A DNA stretch of 64,000 nucleotides, taken from positions 496,001 to 560,000 of the forward strand of contig MQVO02000019.1 in the NCBI GenBank assembly GCA_001986395.2, in the 5' to 3' direction. The notes under the pieces are model-generated. The model ran no database searches. It saw only the letters and a list, made by a program, of their open reading frames with translations, and was not told where the DNA came from. Shown here in pieces: positions 61,436 to 64,000 of the stretch. Positions within the stretch are counted from its first letter, which is position 1, and the number at the start of each line of letters is the position of its first letter. The position numbers were made by a program, and so were the translations under genes. The stretch is from Irpex lacteus. Taxonomy: Eukaryota; Basidiomycota; Agaricomycetes; Polyporales; Irpicaceae.

Positions 61436-61607
61436 AGGCACAAATGTTTGTCGCTGTCACGCCTGTCTCGGGGATACCTGAATGTCCTTAAGGCACGAAT
61501 GCTTGTAAGTGCCTCGTCCGTCTCGTGATATGAGGCACGAATGTTTCTAACTACCTGGTACCTCGGCGGAAAGCAATTCTGAGGCACGAATGGTTGAAGC
61601 TGTCTCG
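61436..61607 (+). repeat. Four-fold GGCACGAATG repeat upstream of the gene at 61773
   Basis: Copies of GGCACRAATG start near 61437, 61492, 61534 and 61583; three are preceded by GA or AA, and each is followed within about 20-30 bp by a (G/C)TCTCG- or CCTCGG-like word. Spacing is irregular (about 40-55 bp). It ends about 165 bp before the ATG and 50 bp before the TATA box at 61656-61661, so it may be a set of regulatory sites. Confidence 0.6.
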
Positions 61608-61772
61608 TTGGCAGCGGGAGCCTGCCAGACCTTCTGTTATCCTTGTCTTCGAAAGTATAAAGCCAGACCCAAGACAGTTCATGTCCCCTCAGGCTCACCG
61701 TCTACTTGTTCCTCTTCCCTACCACTCTCACCCACACTTCACTCCACTCCCAACAACTAGATATTATCGGTC

Positions 61773-62385
61773 ATGAACGTTGAACTTCCCGTTCTCACAG
61801 TGGGCCGCCACCTCCCCGACGATGACTATAACGTTGAAGCCGTCGTTAATGGGTACTGGAACCAGATCTTGACCCAGTCATTCCCCTTCCCCGAATACAT
61901 CATCTGCCCTGAATACTGGACTCAGCGAGGCGCAGGCGGTAGTCGACCCGACCTTGTCGTCATCAAGCGATCCAACGGCCAAGTGGTGCTCGTATACGAA
62001 GGAAAGAAAGCGGGTGCGAACCCTGTCAGTCAATTCAACGCTGGCGCTATGAGGGCGGGGACTATTGCGAACCTTGATCAAGTCAAGAAATATCTCGAGT
62101 CGATGACTGGTAAACGAGGTATGTAAGCTATCCACTTACAAAATTTGATACATAATCTATGCTGGTTATTCAGGCCAAATCGTTTATGGCATCCTTGCCG
62201 CTGGCACCAAGTTCATCATCCTCGCACATGACTTGGGGAGAGGCCAGACTAAACGAATCGTCTATAGCAGTCTATCCTCCGTAGACGATCAGCTTTACAA
62301 CATGCGGGACTTTAACGGATCGCAGGGTGTTGAGGAAGGGGCCAAGATCGTTGCAGCGATCGCGGCAAGGAATGACTTCCCGTAG
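61773..62385 (+). CDS. Candidate PD-(D/E)XK nuclease-fold protein, unknown role
   Basis: Two exons, 61773-62118 and 62174-62385, give 185 residues. It starts MNVELPVLTVGRHLPDDDYN. The centre reads RPDLVVIKRSNGQVVLVYEGKK: Asp60, then Glu76 and Lys78 on two consecutive strands, preceded by a helix with Glu22. This is the arrangement of the PD-(D/E)XK superfamily core (alpha-beta-beta with D...ExK). The second half (YGILAAGTKFIILAH, helix EEGAKIVAAIAA) would complete an alpha/beta fold. Such cores occur in nucleases, in restriction-like enzymes and in many inactive relatives. There is no targeting signal. TATAAA lies at 61656-61661. The fold is inferred from pattern only; activity is not claimed. 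Confidence 0.75.
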
Positions 62386-63150
62386 TACAAATGCGCGAGA
62401 TGCTATGAAGCAGACAAATTGTCAGGCTGGGTAAAGGAGAGAAATAGGCATGGTATAGACACACCATATCTTACTTTTTATCAGTTCACATTGCTATCAC
62501 CTCATGTATTCCTACGTGACTTGCCATGTTGTAATGTCGTTGTAGGTTGTTGTTCGTCGCGCGATCGCGAATAATTGTTGAATATCTTGAGTACGTTGAG
62601 TAAGTACGTCGCGTATGCGTGACATGTCCGACCCTCAAAGCCTCACAGGCAGCATGACTGGTGACTGCGACGGTTGACGCCACGATGTCTTCAGATGCCA
62701 ATTATAGCCTAGTGTGTGTACGTGACAAGTGTGATGGTGTGACTATTGTGTCACAAGTTGACGAACGTGCGTCGGCGTCCTTCGGATGCCGCGGCATCTT
62801 GAAATTGTGGTCGGAAGTGTTTTGGTTGAGAGCACGGATCAGCAGTACGTCTACACAATGCTCTATACGAGTATTTTGGTTAACTAAGAACCTGAATTCA
62901 ACAGCTTACACTTAGCTGTATCAAAGCTAAGCAATTCGTAGATTAATCAGAATATACATTAGAACTCTCTTTGCGCGGAAGAAATATTTGGTATGCTGTT
63001 AGGTGCCTGATCTAAGACCGCTGACAATTTTACTTTCACACATGGCACAAGACCCATTTTTTCATTCGAACATTCGAATATTCAACTGAACTCGTTGCAG
63101 AAACTGGCATCAATCGTCGTCACCCACGATCTGTTATCTCGTCCCGCGCG
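62386..63150. other. Intergenic, no gene recognised
   Basis: Between the PD-(D/E)XK candidate and the permease promoter. Short frames only. Confidence 0.5.
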
Positions 63151-63158
63151 TATATAAT
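63151..63158 (+). promoter_or_regulatory. TATA box of the permease gene
   Basis: TATATAAT about 50 bp before the permease ATG, which sits in a CCACCATG context. Confidence 0.6.
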
Positions 63159-63205
63159 ATCCCTAGCTCTGTTCGCCGCCCTTCGTCTTGCCCCCGACGA
63201 CCACC

Positions 63206-63734
63206 ATGTCCGAAAAGCAGGAAAAGCAGGCCCAGGAGACCGTTGTCGCCGACAACGCGTCGCTCTCCAGCACGCTCGACGATGACCGCGTTCTTGAGGA
63301 GATTGGCTACGTCCCCTCGTTCAAGCGGGAGTTCTCCAATCTCGCCACCGTAAGTCTCATACACGTCCTTTCGCGAACATGAGCTGAATATCTTGCAGAT
63401 AAGCTTTGCTTTTAGCATTATGGGTCTCTGCTCGAGTATCGCGACGACGTTCAACACTCCCCTCCTCGTGGGCGGTCCTTCCTCTGTCGTATGGTGTTGG
63501 ATCCTTGGTGCTTGCATGTGCTTCACGCTCGGTGCCAGCATTGCAGAAATCGTCAGTGCATTCCCCACATGTGGAGGCCTGTGAGTTTTTCTCTATCTTC
63601 ACTCCACGTAATCTGTCAACGTCACGGACTGATGACTTCATGCGAGATATGCAGGTATACGGCATCTGCGCAGTTGTGTCCGAAGAAGCATCGTGCCATT
63701 GTTGGATGGGTCGTGGGGTGGCTGAACATACTGG
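63206..63734 (+). CDS. APC-family amino-acid permease, N-terminal part
   Basis: Plasma-membrane transporter of the amino acid/polyamine/choline (APC) superfamily, probably of the GABA/choline-permease group. Three exons are clear: 63206-63349, 63399-63580 and 63655-63734. The N-terminal cytoplasmic part ends EIGYVPSFKREFSNLAT, a motif typical of this group. The first membrane helix follows, ISFAFSIMGLCSSIATTF, then NTPLLVGGPSSVVWCWILGACMCFTLGASIAEIVSAFPTCGGLYTASAQLC and GWVVGWLNILG, matching helices 1-3. After GTAAGT at 63735 the expected next exon (usually starting GQIAG-) is not recognisable in the remaining 265 bp. The gene therefore either has a long intron, is truncated, or is interrupted; it must continue beyond the window if intact. 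Confidence 0.85.
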
Positions 63735-64000
63735 GTAAGTCGCGTCTTCTGATTTAGCAATTTCACGGTATCCAGTTGTCTCGATGGCCCATACATTGCT
63801 TTTGCTACTTATCTCCAACCCCGGTCACCGCGGAATCTCCTCTTCCTATCTCGTATCTTGCGCCAAGTACAATGGTCAAGCTTAACCATCAGCGTTCATA
63901 GCTCCGAAAAGGAGACCTTCTGACATGCGCCTCACATTGTCCCATTCATTCCTGTCAAACTCTATCAGCTTATCTCATATGCAATGGCTGACACCCTAAC
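63735..64000. other. Unassigned DNA after permease exon 3
   Basis: Should hold the next permease exon but shows no family motif in any frame. See the finding on possible truncation. Confidence 0.4.

Overview
The window is nuclear DNA of a filamentous basidiomycete, most likely an Agaricomycete and perhaps a polypore. The reasons are dense introns of about 50-75 bp with GTRNGT donors, many very small exons, a GAPDH gene with a 5-nt exon, a Ypd1 phosphotransfer protein, Zn(II)2Cys6 regulators and short TATA boxes. The placement is inferred from gene style; no marker fixes the species. Genes were modelled by hand by matching splice sites to reading phase and protein family.

Left part (1-11.6 kb): the 3' part of a four-helix membrane protein gene, GAPDH (3180-4613), YPD1 (7188-7986), a doubtful Ser-rich ORF (9650-10258), and two diverged direct repeats (5.4-5.7 kb and 9.0-9.5 kb).

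Gene-poor accessory region (11.7-25.2 kb): this holds most of a multicopy family of small four-exon proteins that I do not recognise from any named family. Three copies are intact and one is frameshifted on + (11.7, 16.2, 18.0 and 20.0 kb), and one is intact on - (21.7 kb). A sixth copy lies at 43.5 kb. The region also holds a 447-bp MITE-like element with perfect 13-bp TIRs and an 8-bp target duplication, inserted in one copy of a direct repeat whose other copy preserves the empty site, and a decayed SET-domain gene.

Middle (25.2-38.2 kb): an IQ/BAG-domain co-chaperone gene, a small Ser-rich protein, the ER-luminal Hsp170 LHS1 (nine exons, ends KHDEL, inverted pair of ACGTGGC boxes upstream), and a four-exon gene of unknown function. 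Two of these belong to chaperone systems: the BAG protein probably acts on cytosolic Hsp70 and LHS1 acts in the ER.

Regulator cluster (38.3-57.4 kb): three paralogous Zn2Cys6 transcription factors lie head to tail on -, all with a 6-nt micro-exon inside the zinc cluster. The sixth small-family copy lies between the first and second. A secreted GH35 beta-galactosidase lies on - beyond the third.

Right end (58.6-64 kb): an SRPBCC/START-like gene (its broken duplicate lies 5.7 kb upstream, between the third regulator and the beta-galactosidase), a signal-anchored membrane protein, a candidate PD-(D/E)XK-fold protein with promoter repeats, and the first three exons of an APC-type amino-acid permease. 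No tRNA, rRNA or CRISPR was seen.
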